From Stenotrophomonas sp. WZN-1 (GTDB taxonomy: Bacteria > Pseudomonadota > Gammaproteobacteria > Xanthomonadales > Xanthomonadaceae): a stretch of DNA of 64,000 bases. The stretch spans positions 1,568,001 through 1,632,000 of the forward strand of contig NZ_CP021768.1 in the NCBI RefSeq assembly GCF_002192255.1. Reading direction: 5' to 3'. Each line of letters starts with the position of its first letter. Position 1 is the stretch's first letter. This document shows, one piece after another, positions 27,455 through 36,986 of the stretch. The position numbers and the translations under genes were made by a program. The notes beneath the pieces are model-generated. The model worked only from the letters and a program-made list of their open reading frames with translations. It had not been told where the DNA came from and did no database searches.

Positions 27455-28117
27455 GTGTGGGAACTGGTCAAGGCCGGTGGCTGGCCGATGGTGCCGCTGC
27501 TGCTGTTGGGCGTACTGGCTTTGGCGATCATCCTGGAGCGTTTCTGGTCCCTCCGGCGAACGGAGGTGCTGCCGCCCGGCCTCGGCCAGGAAGTGCGGAA
27601 CTGGGCCGCCCGCGGCAAGCTTGACCCGGCGCACCTGCAGACCCTGCGTGCCAACTCGCCATTGGGCGCGCTGCTGGCGGCCGCGCTGGAAGCCCGCAAC
27701 CGCCCGCGCGACCAGATCCGCGAGCGCATCGAGGATACCGGCCGCCATCTGGTGCACCGCATGGAGCGTTTCCTCAACGCGCTGGGCACCATTGCATCGG
27801 CCGGCCCGCTGCTGGGCCTGCTGGGTACCGTGATCGGCATGATCCAGATGTTCCTGGGCATCCTCGACCATGGCGTGGGTGATGTGAACCAGCTGGCCGG
27901 CGGTATCGGCAAGGCCCTGGTGTGCACCGCCACCGGCATGATCGTGGCCATCCCGGCACTGATGTTCCACCGCTACTTCAAAGGCCGCATCCACGGCTAC
28001 GTGGTGGAGATGGAGCAGGAAGCCAGCGCCCTGCTGGACACGCTCGACGGCCGCCCGGGGGTGATGAACCCGTCCCCGTCGGCTCGCCCGGCCAACGCCG
28101 CCACGGCGAAGGCCTGA
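27455..28117 (+). CDS. exbB: ExbB/TolQ-family proton channel subunit
   Basis: A 220-residue inner-membrane protein of the MotA/TolQ/ExbB family, with a first helix at 10-27 and the signature ASAGPLLGLLGTVIGMIQMF followed by the third helix. With ExbD it uses the proton gradient to drive a TonB-like partner, or envelope transport. The GTG start is preceded by GGAGGG eight bases upstream. Because msbA and lpxK follow, this copy may serve lipid A transport rather than iron uptake, an inference from position. No tonB is present nearby. Confidence 0.93.
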   Translation: MWELVKAGGWPMVPLLLLGVLALAIILERFWSLRRTEVLPPGLGQEVRNWAARGKLDPAHLQTLRANSPLGALLAAALEARNRPRDQIRERIEDTGRHLVHRMERFLNALGTIASAGPLLGLLGTVIGMIQMFLGILDHGVGDVNQLAGGIGKALVCTATGMIVAIPALMFHRYFKGRIHGYVVEMEQEASALLDTLDGRPGVMNPSPSARPANAATAKA

Positions 28118-28120
28118 TCG

Positions 28121-28543
28121 ATGCGTATCGGCAATGACCGATCCCAGGATGAGCCGCATATCGATCTGGTTCCGTTGATCGACGTCATCCTGGTGCTGAT
28201 CATCTTTTTCGTGGTCACCACCACCTTCGATGCGCGCTCGACGCTGCAGGTACAGTTGCCTACCGCCAGCCAGCAGCCCAACAACGAGCCGCCGCGTTCG
28301 CTCAGCGTGCTGATCAACGCCGAAGGTCGCTATTTCATCAATGACCAGGAAGTGCTGCGCAGCGACGTCGAGTCGGTCAAGCAGACCATCGCCGCCGTCG
28401 CCGGCAGTGATCGCAGCCAGCCCGTGCTGCTGCGCGCCGACGCGCGTACTCCCTACCAGGCCGTGGTGACTGCGCAGGACGCGCTCGGTCAGCTCGGTTT
28501 CCGTCGTATCGCCATTGCAACTGCGCCAGAGGTGCGTCCATGA
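28121..28543 (+). CDS. exbD: ExbD/TolR-family protein
   Basis: A 140-residue partner of ExbB. It has a short cytoplasmic tail, one membrane helix with the essential aspartate (HIDLVPLIDVILVLIIFFVV) and a periplasmic domain ending in VVTAQDALGQLGFRRIAIAT. It begins three bases after exbB and overlaps msbA by ATGA, so it should be made in step with both. Confidence 0.93.
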   Translation: MRIGNDRSQDEPHIDLVPLIDVILVLIIFFVVTTTFDARSTLQVQLPTASQQPNNEPPRSLSVLINAEGRYFINDQEVLRSDVESVKQTIAAVAGSDRSQPVLLRADARTPYQAVVTAQDALGQLGFRRIAIATAPEVRP

Positions 28544-30288
28544 GTTCCCATCACGCGCCGGTGTGGCCGATCTACAAACGTCTGCTGGGCTACACCCGCA
28601 CCTACTGGGTGTTCATGGTAGGCGCGGTCATCGCCATGGTGGTCGAGGCTCTGGCCGGCTACCACTTCACCAAGCTGATGGAGCCGCTGGTCAACGAAGG
28701 TTTCGTCGACCCGCAGCCGCGCGCGGCCGTGGTGCTGCCGCTGACCATCCTCGGCCTGTTCCTGATGCGCAGCGTGGCCACCTGGGTCAGCGACTACACG
28801 CTGGCCAAGACCGGCCGCAGCGTGGTCCGCGACCTGCGTGAGCAGGTGCTGCAGAAGTACCTGCACCTGCCGTCGTCGCACTTCGATACCGAAGCGACGC
28901 CGGTGATGGTCAGCCGCCTCAACTTCGATACGGAACAGGTCACCCAGGCCAGCGCCGACGCGCTGAAGACCGTGGTGGCCGATACCCTCACCATCATCGC
29001 GATGCTGGCGGTGATGCTGCAGATGAGTGTCAAGGTCACCCTGGCGATGCTGCTGGTGGTGCCGCTGATCGGTGGCATCGTGTCCTACGTGGGCAAGCGC
29101 TACCGGCGCATCAGCCGCGGCATCCAGGACGGCATGGGCACGATGGCGCAGACTGCCGAGCAGTCGCTGGCCGCGCAGCAGGAAGTGAAGGTGCACGGCA
29201 CCCAGCAACATGAGATCTCGCGCTACTCGCGCCTGGCCAACCGCATGCTGGCGCTGAACATGAAGGTCGAGGTCACCCGCGCCGCCGCCTCCAGCGTGGT
29301 GCAGTTCCTGGCCGCACTGGCGCTGGCGGTGATCGTCTGGGTGTCGACCCGCGAAGCGCTGGCGGGCCGACTCAATGCCGGCCAGTTCATGGGCCTGATG
29401 ACCTCGATGATGGCCATCATCCCCTCACTGCGTCGCCTGACCAGCGTACAGACCTCTATTTCGCGCGGTGTTTCCGCCGCCGAGCGCCTGTTCGGCATCC
29501 TGGACATGCCGGTGGAGCGTGATGAGGGCCAGCACCGCGTGCAGCGCGTGCGCGGCGAACTGGCGTTCGACCACGTCATGCTGCGCTACCGCGAAGACAG
29601 CGGCATTGCCCTGGACGACATCAGTTTCGTTGCCAGGCCGGGTACGGTGACGGCCATCGTCGGCCGCTCCGGCAGTGGCAAGACCAGCCTGATCCGGCTG
29701 GTGCCGCGCTTCTACGAGCCCAGCGGCGGTGTCATCACCCTCGATGGCGTGGCCCTGGACGACTACCCGCTGGCCGACCTGCGCCGGCAGGTGGCGATGG
29801 TCGGTCAGAAGGTGATGCTGTTCGACGACACCATCGCCGCCAACATCGCCTATGGCATGGAAGCAACCGACGAGCAGATCCGTGCGGCTGCCGAAGCCGC
29901 CAACGCCTGGGAGTTCATCGCGCGCATGCCGCAGCAGCTGCAGACCCCGGTGGGCGAGAACGGTGCGCTGCTGTCCGGTGGCCAGCGCCAGCGCCTGGCG
30001 ATTGCCCGCGCGATCCTGCGCGACGCTCCGATCCTGATCCTCGACGAAGCCACTGCGGCGCTGGACAACGAATCCGAGCGCCTGGTGCAGGATGCGCTGC
30101 AGCGCCTGATGCCGGAACGCACCACGCTGGTCATCGCGCACCGCCTGTCGACCATCGAGCATGCCGACCAGGTGCTGGTGATGGACCATGGCCGCATCGT
30201 TGAACGCGGCACCCACAAGGAGCTGCTCGAGCTGGGCGGCCTGTACCAGCATCTGCATAGCATGCAGTTCCGCGAAAGGCAGGACTGA
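28540..30288 (+). CDS. msbA: Lipid A export ATP-binding/permease MsbA
   Basis: A 582-residue half-transporter ABC exporter that flips core-lipid A across the inner membrane. The N-terminal membrane domain has six helices. The nucleotide-binding domain shows Walker [10 protein letters not shown], signature [14 protein letters not shown] and Walker [13 protein letters not shown]. It is followed immediately by lpxK (TGATG), the conserved msbA-lpxK pairing. Length is typical. Confidence 0.97.
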   Translation: MSSHHAPVWPIYKRLLGYTRTYWVFMVGAVIAMVVEALAGYHFTKLMEPLVNEGFVDPQPRAAVVLPLTILGLFLMRSVATWVSDYTLAKTGRSVVRDLREQVLQKYLHLPSSHFDTEATPVMVSRLNFDTEQVTQASADALKTVVADTLTIIAMLAVMLQMSVKVTLAMLLVVPLIGGIVSYVGKRYRRISRGIQDGMGTMAQTAEQSLAAQQEVKVHGTQQHEISRYSRLANRMLALNMKVEVTRAAASSVVQFLAALALAVIVWVSTREALAGRLNAGQFMGLMTSMMAIIPSLRRLTSVQTSISRGVSAAERLFGILDMPVERDEGQHRVQRVRGELAFDHVMLRYREDSGIALDDISFVARPGTVTAIVGRSGSGKTSLIRLVPRFYEPSGGVITLDGVALDDYPLADLRRQVAMVGQKVMLFDDTIAANIAYGMEATDEQIRAAAEAANAWEFIARMPQQLQTPVGENGALLSGGQRQRLAIARAILRDAPILILDEATAALDNESERLVQDALQRLMPERTTLVIAHRLSTIEHADQVLVMDHGRIVERGTHKELLELGGLYQHLHSMQFRERQD

Positions 30289-31307
30289 TGGCCGGCAAGG
30301 GCACCCAGACCCCGCCGTACTGGTACGACGGCAGCCCGGTTCCGTGGGCGATGCGCCTGCTGGCGCCGCTGTACGCAGGTGTCACCGCGCTGCGCCGGCG
30401 CGCCTATCGGCGTGGCTGGCGCAAGCGCCATTCGCTGCCGGTGCCGGTCATCGTGGTCGGCAACATCACGGCCGGCGGTACCGGCAAGACGCCACTGACC
30501 ATTGCCCTGGTCGAGCGCCTGCGCGCGGCCGGCTGGAAGCCGGGCGTGGCCAGCCGCGGCTATGGTCGCGAAGACGCCGACAAGCCGCTGTGGGTGCAGG
30601 CCGATACGCCAACCGCCAAGGGTGGTGACGAACCGGTGCTGATTGCCTGGAAGACCGGCGTACCAGTGCGCGTGGACCGCGACCGCGTTGCCGCCGGCAA
30701 GGCGCTGATCGAGGCCGGCTGCGATGTGATCGTCTGCGACGACGGCCTGCAGCACTACCGCCTGGCGCGGGACATCGAGATCGAAGTGGTCGATGCGCAG
30801 CGTCGCTACGGCAATGGCCGGATGATTCCGGCCGGGCCGTTGCGCGAGCCTGTCAGCCGCGCCAGCGAATGCGATTTCCGTGTGGTCAACCTTGGTCAGG
30901 CGGATGAGGAAACCGCGGCCCAGGCCTGTGGCTTCGGCCAGTGGCCGATGGCGCTGCACATCGACAGTGCGCAGCCGCTGGCCGGTGGCCGCTCGCGTCC
31001 GCTGGCGTATTTCAAGGGGCAGCGCGTGCATGCGGTGGCCGGCATTGCCCATCCTCAGCGCTTCTTCGACATGTTGCGCGCGCGCGGGATCGGCGTGGTG
31101 CCGCATGCGTTCGCCGACCATCAGGCCTACCAGCCGCAGGACCTGTCCTTCGGCAGCCAGCTGCCGGTGCTGATGACCGAAAAGGATGCGGTGAAATGCC
31201 GTGCGTTCGGCAACGACTGGCACTACGCGGTTCCGCTGCGCGCCGAGCTGCCCGCGGCGTTCTGGGTGGCGCTGACCGATCGCCTGGACAAGCTGCGACC
31301 GAACTGA
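30288..31307 (+). CDS. lpxK: Tetraacyldisaccharide 4'-kinase LpxK
   Basis: A 339-residue membrane-associated kinase that phosphorylates the 4' position of the lipid A precursor. The P-loop reads [12 protein letters not shown], with [24 protein letters not shown] and the late MTEKDAVKC all conserved. It shares one base with the msbA stop. The 75 bases after it contain no separate promoter that was recognised, so kdsB is probably on the same transcript. Confidence 0.97.
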   Translation: MAGKGTQTPPYWYDGSPVPWAMRLLAPLYAGVTALRRRAYRRGWRKRHSLPVPVIVVGNITAGGTGKTPLTIALVERLRAAGWKPGVASRGYGREDADKPLWVQADTPTAKGGDEPVLIAWKTGVPVRVDRDRVAAGKALIEAGCDVIVCDDGLQHYRLARDIEIEVVDAQRRYGNGRMIPAGPLREPVSRASECDFRVVNLGQADEETAAQACGFGQWPMALHIDSAQPLAGGRSRPLAYFKGQRVHAVAGIAHPQRFFDMLRARGIGVVPHAFADHQAYQPQDLSFGSQLPVLMTEKDAVKCRAFGNDWHYAVPLRAELPAAFWVALTDRLDKLRPN

Positions 31308-31382
31308 GTGGCGCGGCGGCGCTTGCATTCACGCGCCGCTGGCCGCATTCCCGTTGTAACGAGCCTGCCGAGTACCGCCCGC

Positions 31383-32156
31383 ATGACTGAATTCGTCGTC
31401 GCCATCCCGGCCCGCTATGCCGCCTCGCGGCTGCCGGGCAAGCCGTTGCGCCCGCTGGGCGGCGAGCCGCTGGTACTGCATGTGGCGCGCCGCGCGCTGC
31501 AGGCCGGTGCCCGTGAAGTATGGGTGGCGACCGACAATCAGCGCATTGCCGATGCGTTGTCCGGGTTGGCTGAAGTGAAGGTGGCGATGACCGCGACCAC
31601 GCACGCCTCGGGCACCGATCGCCTGGCCGAGTGCGCACGCACTGCCGGCTGGGCCGATGACACGGTGGTGGTCAACCTGCAGGGCGACGAACCGTTCGCG
31701 CCGGCGGCCGGCATCCGCGCGGTAGCCGATGCGCTGGTCGCTGGCAATGCGCCGATGTCGACCCTCGCCACGACCGTCGAGGACGCGCACACCCTGTTCG
31801 ACCCGAACGTGGTGAAGCTGGTGCGCAATGTGCGCAACGAGGCGATGTACTTCAGCCGCGCGCCGATCGCCTGGCACCGCGACGGCTTCGCACGCAGCCG
31901 CGACACGCTGCCGGACGGCCACCACTGGTTGCGCCATATCGGCATCTACGGCTATCGCGCCGGCTTCCTGCAGCAGTTCGCAGCGATGCCGCCGGGCCAG
32001 CTGGAGCAGGTCGAATCGCTGGAGCAGCTGCGCGTGCTGGAAGCGGGCTACCCGATCAGCGTGGCGATCTCGCCCGAGCCGTTCCCGCCGGGCATCGACA
32101 CGCCCGAGGACCTGGAACGCGCCGAGGGGCTGCTGCAGGCGATGGCGGCGCGATGA
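31383..32156 (+). CDS. kdsB: CMP-Kdo synthetase KdsB
   Basis: A 257-residue 3-deoxy-manno-octulosonate cytidylyltransferase that activates Kdo for attachment to lipid A. The N terminus [19 protein letters not shown] is diagnostic. NLQGDEP and the [13 protein letters not shown] segment also match. The ATG at 31383 is chosen because homology starts there; the ORF is open a further 25 codons upstream without motif. It overlaps the phosphatase gene by ATGA. Confidence 0.97.
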   Translation: MTEFVVAIPARYAASRLPGKPLRPLGGEPLVLHVARRALQAGAREVWVATDNQRIADALSGLAEVKVAMTATTHASGTDRLAECARTAGWADDTVVVNLQGDEPFAPAAGIRAVADALVAGNAPMSTLATTVEDAHTLFDPNVVKLVRNVRNEAMYFSRAPIAWHRDGFARSRDTLPDGHHWLRHIGIYGYRAGFLQQFAAMPPGQLEQVESLEQLRVLEAGYPISVAISPEPFPPGIDTPEDLERAEGLLQAMAAR

Positions 32157-32641
32157 GGCTGCTGGTCGTCTGCCTCGGCAACATCTGCCGTTCGCCGATG
32201 GCCGAAGGGGCGCTGCGCGCGCGCCTGGACGCCTCGCCGCTGGCCGGGCGGGTGCAGGTTGATTCGGCTGGCACCGGCGACTGGCATGTGGGCGAGCCGC
32301 CGGACCGCCGCGCGATCGCCTGCGCGGCCGGGCATGGCGTGGACATCGGCAGCCTGCGCGCACGCCAACTGCAGGGCGTGGATTTCGACCGTTTCGACTG
32401 GATACTGTGTGCCGACGAGGCCAACTTGCGTGATGCCGGGCGTCTGGCGTCCGCGGCCCAGCGTGAACGGCTGGCGTTGTACCTGCCCTGGTCGGGCGGG
32501 CAGGGGCGGGCAGCCATCCCTGATCCCTACACTGGCGGCAGCGACCATTTCGAACAGGTCTGGTCGCTGGTCGACGATGCTGCAAAACGTGCGGTGGCAC
32601 GACTGTTGCATGACGCCGACTCCGGCATAATCGGGTCATGA
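32153..32641 (+). CDS. Low-molecular-weight protein tyrosine phosphatase
   Basis: A 162-residue enzyme with the active-site loop CLGNICRS (Cys7, Arg13, Ser14) at its N terminus and general acid Asp124 in IPDPY. Bacterial members often dephosphorylate tyrosine kinases that control exopolysaccharide, but no such kinase lies in this window. ATGA overlaps join it to kdsB on one side and the NHL-repeat protein on the other. Confidence 0.93.
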   Translation: MRLLVVCLGNICRSPMAEGALRARLDASPLAGRVQVDSAGTGDWHVGEPPDRRAIACAAGHGVDIGSLRARQLQGVDFDRFDWILCADEANLRDAGRLASAAQRERLALYLPWSGGQGRAAIPDPYTGGSDHFEQVWSLVDDAAKRAVARLLHDADSGIIGS

Positions 32642-34050
32642 ACGTCCAGCCCGTCCCGGACCTGCCCGAGTTCGCCACTTGGCTCAATGCCACCCCTTGC
32701 ACCCTGACCGAACTGCGCGGCCGGCCGGTCGCACTGCTGTTCGTCAATGCGGCCTCCGCCTGGAGTGCGCAACGCCTGGCCGAGTTCGGCCAATGGCTGT
32801 CGCGCCACCCCGGCAAGCTGCAGCCACTGGTGCTGCAGGTGCCGCGTTTCGATTTCGAGCGCGATGCCAATGCCGCACTGAAGCTGCTGCGCCGCCAGGG
32901 CCTGACCATGCCCGTGCTGCTCGATGCTGACTGGGATGGCTGGCGCCGCTTCGGCGTTACCGCCTGGCCGACCATGGTGCTGCTGGACGCGCAGGGCCGC
33001 GAGCAGCAGCGGCTGATCGGGCAGGGAGCGCCCGGTGAACTGGAGCGCGCCTTGAACGCGCTGTGCCAGGGCGCGCCTTCGGCGCCGCCGCGCGGCGGCA
33101 GCGAACTGCATCCGGAACCGCGCCAGGCGCTGCGCTTCCCGCTGGGGCTCGCGGTCAGCACCGAACGCCTGTACATCGCCGACAGTGGCCATCACCGCAT
33201 TCTCGAATGCAGCCATGGTGGCCGCATCCTGCGCCAGTTCGGCCTCGGCACCGCCGATTTCATGGACGGCAACCTCGCCGAAGCAGCGTTCCACCGCCCA
33301 CAGGCGCTGGTGCTGGAGCGCGATTCGCTGTACGTCGCCGACACCGGCAACCATGCGGTGCGCCGTATCAACCTGCTGACTGGCATCGTCGACACGCTGT
33401 GTGGCAACGGGCGCCCCGGTGCGCCGGTGGAAGGTCCGGTGGCGCAGGCGCGGCAAGTCTCGCTGGACCATCCGGTTGGCCTGGCCATCGCCGACAACCA
33501 GCTGCACATCGCGATGGCCGGCGACAACCGTATCTGGAGCTACCACCTGGGCCAGCGCAGCCTGCAATGGCGCGCCGGCAGTGGTTCCATCGACGAGCGT
33601 GATGGCAGCGGCCATCTGGCTGCCTTTGCCCAGCCGACTGCGCTGGCCGTGGTGCAGCAGGTGTTGTACGTCGCCGATGCGTTGGGCTCCTCGATCCGTG
33701 CACTGCAGCTGCGCGGCGACCTGGTGCAGACGCTGGTCGGGCAGGGGCCCTGGCGCTTCGGCAGTGAAGACGGCCCGCGTGCGCAGGCCAGCCTGCAGTA
33801 TCCGCAGGCAATCGCATTGAGCGCGGACGCTCCGCTGTTGTGGATTGCCGACACCGGCAACGGCCGCCTGCGCACGCTGCGCCTGGGTGGTGGCGAACTG
33901 ACCACCCAGCCGCTGCCGCGCCGCCTGCATGGCCCGGCCGGGCTGGCAGTGGGCGCCGGTGCGGTGTGGATTGCCGAGACCGACGCCCATGCCGTGCTGC
34001 GATTCGATCCCGACAGCGGCGTGCTCAGCGAAGTCCCGATCAGCGAATGA
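32638..34050 (+). CDS. Thioredoxin-fold/NHL-repeat protein (NHLRC2-like) lacking redox cysteines
   Basis: A 470-residue protein. Residues 1-140 form a thioredoxin-like domain (RPVALLFVNAASAWS then WRRFGVTAWPTMVLLDAQG) in which the expected CxxC is replaced by AxxA-like residues. Residues 155-465 contain NHL repeats such as PLGLAVSTERLYIADSGHHR and PQALVLERDSLYVADTGNHA, which should form a beta-propeller. This layout matches NHLRC2-type proteins. No signal peptide is seen. It overlaps its neighbours by four bases on each side. Function unknown. Confidence 0.85.
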   Translation: MNVQPVPDLPEFATWLNATPCTLTELRGRPVALLFVNAASAWSAQRLAEFGQWLSRHPGKLQPLVLQVPRFDFERDANAALKLLRRQGLTMPVLLDADWDGWRRFGVTAWPTMVLLDAQGREQQRLIGQGAPGELERALNALCQGAPSAPPRGGSELHPEPRQALRFPLGLAVSTERLYIADSGHHRILECSHGGRILRQFGLGTADFMDGNLAEAAFHRPQALVLERDSLYVADTGNHAVRRINLLTGIVDTLCGNGRPGAPVEGPVAQARQVSLDHPVGLAIADNQLHIAMAGDNRIWSYHLGQRSLQWRAGSGSIDERDGSGHLAAFAQPTALAVVQQVLYVADALGSSIRALQLRGDLVQTLVGQGPWRFGSEDGPRAQASLQYPQAIALSADAPLLWIADTGNGRLRTLRLGGGELTTQPLPRRLHGPAGLAVGAGAVWIAETDAHAVLRFDPDSGVLSEVPISE

Positions 34051-35891
34051 CCGACGTTCCCGCCCCGGCCTTTGACGGCAAGGCCTTCGCGGCCCAGCTC
34101 AGTACCGCCCCTGGCGTGTACCGCATGTACGCCGCCGACGACACCCTGCTGTACGTGGGCAAGGCCCGCGCGCTGCGCAACCGCGTCGGCAGCTATTTCA
34201 ACGGCAGCCCGAAGAACGCGCGGATCATGTCGATGATCTCGCAGATCACGCGCATGGACGTTACCGTGACGCGCTCGGAAGCCGAGGCGTTGCTGCTGGA
34301 AAACCAGCTGATCAAGTCGCTGTCGCCGCGCTACAACGTCTCGCTGCGCGACGACAAGACCTACCCGCATGTGCTGCTGACCCGCGAGGACTGGCCGCGC
34401 ATCGCGCTGCATCGCGGCCCGCGCGCCATTCCCGGCCGCTACTTCGGGCCGTATCCCGGCGTCACTGCGGTGCGCGAAACGCTGAACCTGATGCATAAGC
34501 TGTTCAAGCTGCGCAGCTGCGAGGACAGCGTGTTCCGAAACCGCTCGCGGCCGTGCCTGCAGTACCAGATCGGCCGTTGCAGCGCGCCCTGCGTGGAGCT
34601 GGTGCCGGCGCCGGACTACGCCGAGTCGGTGCGCCGCGCTGCATTGTTCCTGGAAGGCAAGAGCGACGAGCTGACCCGCGAACTGGGCGAGCAGATGCAG
34701 GCCGCCAGCGAGGCACTGGAGTTCGAGCAGGCCGCGCGCCTGCGCGACCTGATCTCCTCGCTGCGCAGCATGCAGACCCGCCAGTACGTGGATGGCCGTG
34801 CCGCGGATCTGGACGTGCTGGCGGTGGCCATGCAGGGCTCGCAGGCCTGCGTGCTGCTGCTGGCCTTCCGCGATGGCCGCAACCTCGGCACCCGCCCGTT
34901 CTTCCCGCGCACCAATGGCGAGGAGAGCCCGGAGGAAGTGCTGGCCGCCTTCGTCTCGCAGTACTACATCGAATTCGAGCCGCCGCGCGAGATCCTGCTG
35001 GACCGCGAGATTCCCGATGCCGATCTGCTGGTTGCCGCGCTGTCGGCCTCGGCCGAGCGCAAGGTGCAGCTGAAGTGGAACGTGCGCGGCGAGCGCGCCG
35101 GCTATGTGGAACTGGCCAGCCGCAACGCGCAGCTGACCCTGGCCACTGAACTCAACAGCCGCAACGCACAGCACGCGCGTAGCGATGCCTTGCGCGACAT
35201 GCTGGGCCTGGCCGAGCCGGTCAAGCGAGTGGAGTGCTTCGACATCAGCCACACCCTCGGCGAGGCGACCGTGGCCTCGTGCGTGGTGTTCGACGCCGCT
35301 GGCCCGGTGCGCGCGCAGTACCGCCGCTTCAACATCAGCGGCATCGAGCCGGGCGACGACTACGCTGCCATGCGCCAGGCCATCGATCGCCGCTTCCGCC
35401 GTGCAGTGGAAGAGCAGGGCGTGCTGCCGGACGTGCTGCTGATCGATGGTGGCGCCGGCCAGCTGGCGCAGGCGCAGGCTGCGCTGGCCGACCTGGGCGT
35501 GGAAGGCGTGCTGCTGGTGGGCGTGGCCAAGGGCGTGGAGCGCCGCGCCGGCCACGAAGCACTGGTGATGCCCGATGGCCGCGAGCTGCGCCCGGGCGCG
35601 GCCAATCCGGCGCTGCAGTTCATCCAGCAGGTGCGCGACGAGGCGCACCGCTTCGCCATCACCGGCCACCGCGGCCGCCGCCAGAAAGCACGGATGACCA
35701 GCAGGCTGGAGGACATTCCCGGTATCGGCCCGCGCCGCCGCGCCAGCCTACTCAAGCATTTCGGTGGTCTTGTAGGCCTGAAAGCCGCTGGTGAAGCGGA
35801 AATCGCCGAGGTGGAAGGCATCAATGACGCCCTCGCGGCACGTATCTACGCTAACCTGCACGGGTTGGCCACGCCTGATCCGGCCGAGTAG
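34047..35891 (+). CDS. uvrC: Excinuclease ABC subunit C, UvrC
   Basis: A 614-residue dual-incision nuclease of nucleotide excision repair. The N-terminal GIY-YIG domain (GVYRMYAADDTLLYVGKARAL) makes the 3' cut. A Cys cluster (CLQYQIGRCSAPC), a UVR motif (ALEFEQAARLRDLI) and the RNase H-like domain (ECFDISHTLGEATVASCVVF) for the 5' cut follow. Tandem helix-hairpin-helix motifs end the protein (IPGIGPRRRASLLKHFG). The start is fixed by the ATGA overlap; an upstream open extension lies out of frame over the previous gene. Confidence 0.98.
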   Translation: MTDVPAPAFDGKAFAAQLSTAPGVYRMYAADDTLLYVGKARALRNRVGSYFNGSPKNARIMSMISQITRMDVTVTRSEAEALLLENQLIKSLSPRYNVSLRDDKTYPHVLLTREDWPRIALHRGPRAIPGRYFGPYPGVTAVRETLNLMHKLFKLRSCEDSVFRNRSRPCLQYQIGRCSAPCVELVPAPDYAESVRRAALFLEGKSDELTRELGEQMQAASEALEFEQAARLRDLISSLRSMQTRQYVDGRAADLDVLAVAMQGSQACVLLLAFRDGRNLGTRPFFPRTNGEESPEEVLAAFVSQYYIEFEPPREILLDREIPDADLLVAALSASAERKVQLKWNVRGERAGYVELASRNAQLTLATELNSRNAQHARSDALRDMLGLAEPVKRVECFDISHTLGEATVASCVVFDAAGPVRAQYRRFNISGIEPGDDYAAMRQAIDRRFRRAVEEQGVLPDVLLIDGGAGQLAQAQAALADLGVEGVLLVGVAKGVERRAGHEALVMPDGRELRPGAANPALQFIQQVRDEAHRFAITGHRGRRQKARMTSRLEDIPGIGPRRRASLLKHFGGLVGLKAAGEAEIAEVEGINDALAARIYANLHGLATPDPAE

Positions 35892-35909
35892 AGAGAGAAG
35901 CACGCAAGC

Positions 35910-36536
35910 ATGAAGTTGACCCTGCCCACCTGGCTGACCTTGTTGCGGATCGTGATGATCCCGGTGCTGGTGCTGGTGTTCTACCTGCCCTTCACCTGGA
36001 CCAACTTCGCTTCGGCGGCGATCTTCGGCCTGGCCGCGATCACCGACTGGCTCGATGGCTGGATCGCACGCCGTTACCAACTGGAGTCGGCCTTCGGTGC
36101 CTTCCTCGACCCGGTCGCGGACAAGCTGATGGTGGCGGTAGCACTGTTCCTGATCGTGCAGGGTCATCCGACGCCGTGGATGGCGTTCTGGGCAGCGGTC
36201 ATCGTTGGTCGTGAGATCGCGGTGTCGGCGCTGCGCGAGTGGATGGCCGAGCTGGGCCAGCGCGCCAAGGTGCGCGTGGCGATGATCGGCAAGATCAAGA
36301 CCACTGCGCAGATGGTCGCGCTCTTGTGCCTGCTGTATTCGGTGGCCCCGAACGTGCCGGTGCAGGACATCTGGATGGGCTGGCCTGTGTTCCACATCGG
36401 CGACTGGACCCTGGCGATCGCCGCGGTGCTGACCCTGTGGTCGGGCTTGCAGTACCTGCACGCCGCCTGGCCGAGCCTGCGCGACGACGAGCGCGCTGCG
36501 CGCGAGCGGGCGCGGCAGAAGAAGCTGGGCAACTGA
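35910..36536 (+). CDS. pgsA: Phosphatidylglycerophosphate synthase PgsA
   Basis: A 208-residue integral membrane enzyme that joins CDP-diacylglycerol and glycerol 3-phosphate, the first step to phosphatidylglycerol. The CDP-alcohol phosphotransferase motif is complete: DWLDGWIARRY, then GAFLDPVADK. Four to five hydrophobic helices are present. It follows uvrC by 18 bases, the conserved uvrC-pgsA order of gammaproteobacteria. Confidence 0.96.
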   Translation: MKLTLPTWLTLLRIVMIPVLVLVFYLPFTWTNFASAAIFGLAAITDWLDGWIARRYQLESAFGAFLDPVADKLMVAVALFLIVQGHPTPWMAFWAAVIVGREIAVSALREWMAELGQRAKVRVAMIGKIKTTAQMVALLCLLYSVAPNVPVQDIWMGWPVFHIGDWTLAIAAVLTLWSGLQYLHAAWPSLRDDERAARERARQKKLGN

Positions 36537-36541
36537 GCCCC

Positions 36542-36580
36542 GGGGTCGGATCCTTTTCCGCAGGAAAGGGCTCTGACCCC
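36542..36580. repeat. Imperfect palindrome after pgsA
   Basis: GGGGTCGGATCC near 36542 pairs imperfectly with a right arm ending GACCCC at 36580, through TTTTCC/GGAAA. It lies six bases past the pgsA stop and may be a 3'-end hairpin. The same type of sequence recurs in Stenotrophomonas intergenic regions from memory, not checked. Confidence 0.5.
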
Positions 36581-36592
36581 ATCGGTGCACCC

Positions 36593-36693
36593 ATCCACGC
36601 ATGGCGTGGATCTACTGGAAATGGTGCATCCGCGGATGATGCAGATCCATCGGTCTGCAGGGATGCTGTAGTAGATCCACGCCATGCGTGGAT
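36593..36693. repeat. Inverted pair of SMAG palindromes
   Basis: The left unit is ATCCACGC-atg-GCGTGGAT followed by CTAC (36593-36615). The right unit is GTAG followed by ATCCACGC-cat-GCGTGGAT (36671-36693). The two are perfect mirror images with their GTAG ends facing each other over 55 bases, a classic SMAG dimer. The pair could fold into one long hairpin in RNA. Confidence 0.8.
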
Positions 36694-36732
36694 ACGCGGC
36701 GCTGGGCGCCTAGCAGATCGGGAAAAAAGCGC

Positions 36733-36760
36733 TTGACGCCATCCTTGGAATAGGTAGAAT
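36733..36760 (+). promoter_or_regulatory. Promoter for tRNA-Gly copy 1
   Basis: TTGACG at 36733-36738 and TAGAAT at 36755-36760, spacer 16 bases, each one mismatch from consensus. The tRNA starts 12 bases later. Confidence 0.8.
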
Positions 36761-36772
36761 TTCGCCTCCCAA

Positions 36773-36848
<76 letters not shown>

Positions 36849-36859
36849 GATTCAAGAAG

Positions 36860-36886
36860 AACGCTCCCGCAAGGGGGCGTTTTTCG
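36860..36886 (+). terminator. Terminator after tRNA-Gly copy 1
   Basis: AACGCTCCC-gcaa-GGGGGCGTT (one G-T pair) followed by TTTCG. The same hairpin follows copy 2. Confidence 0.85.
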
Positions 36887-36986
36887 TTTGCGTCCAGGGC
36901 ACTTCATCCCTGCTTCACCGCCACCCCATCGCCTCACCACGCGCGCTCGCGAAGCTGCATCTTCGTTCCAGACCGGCGATGTCGCG

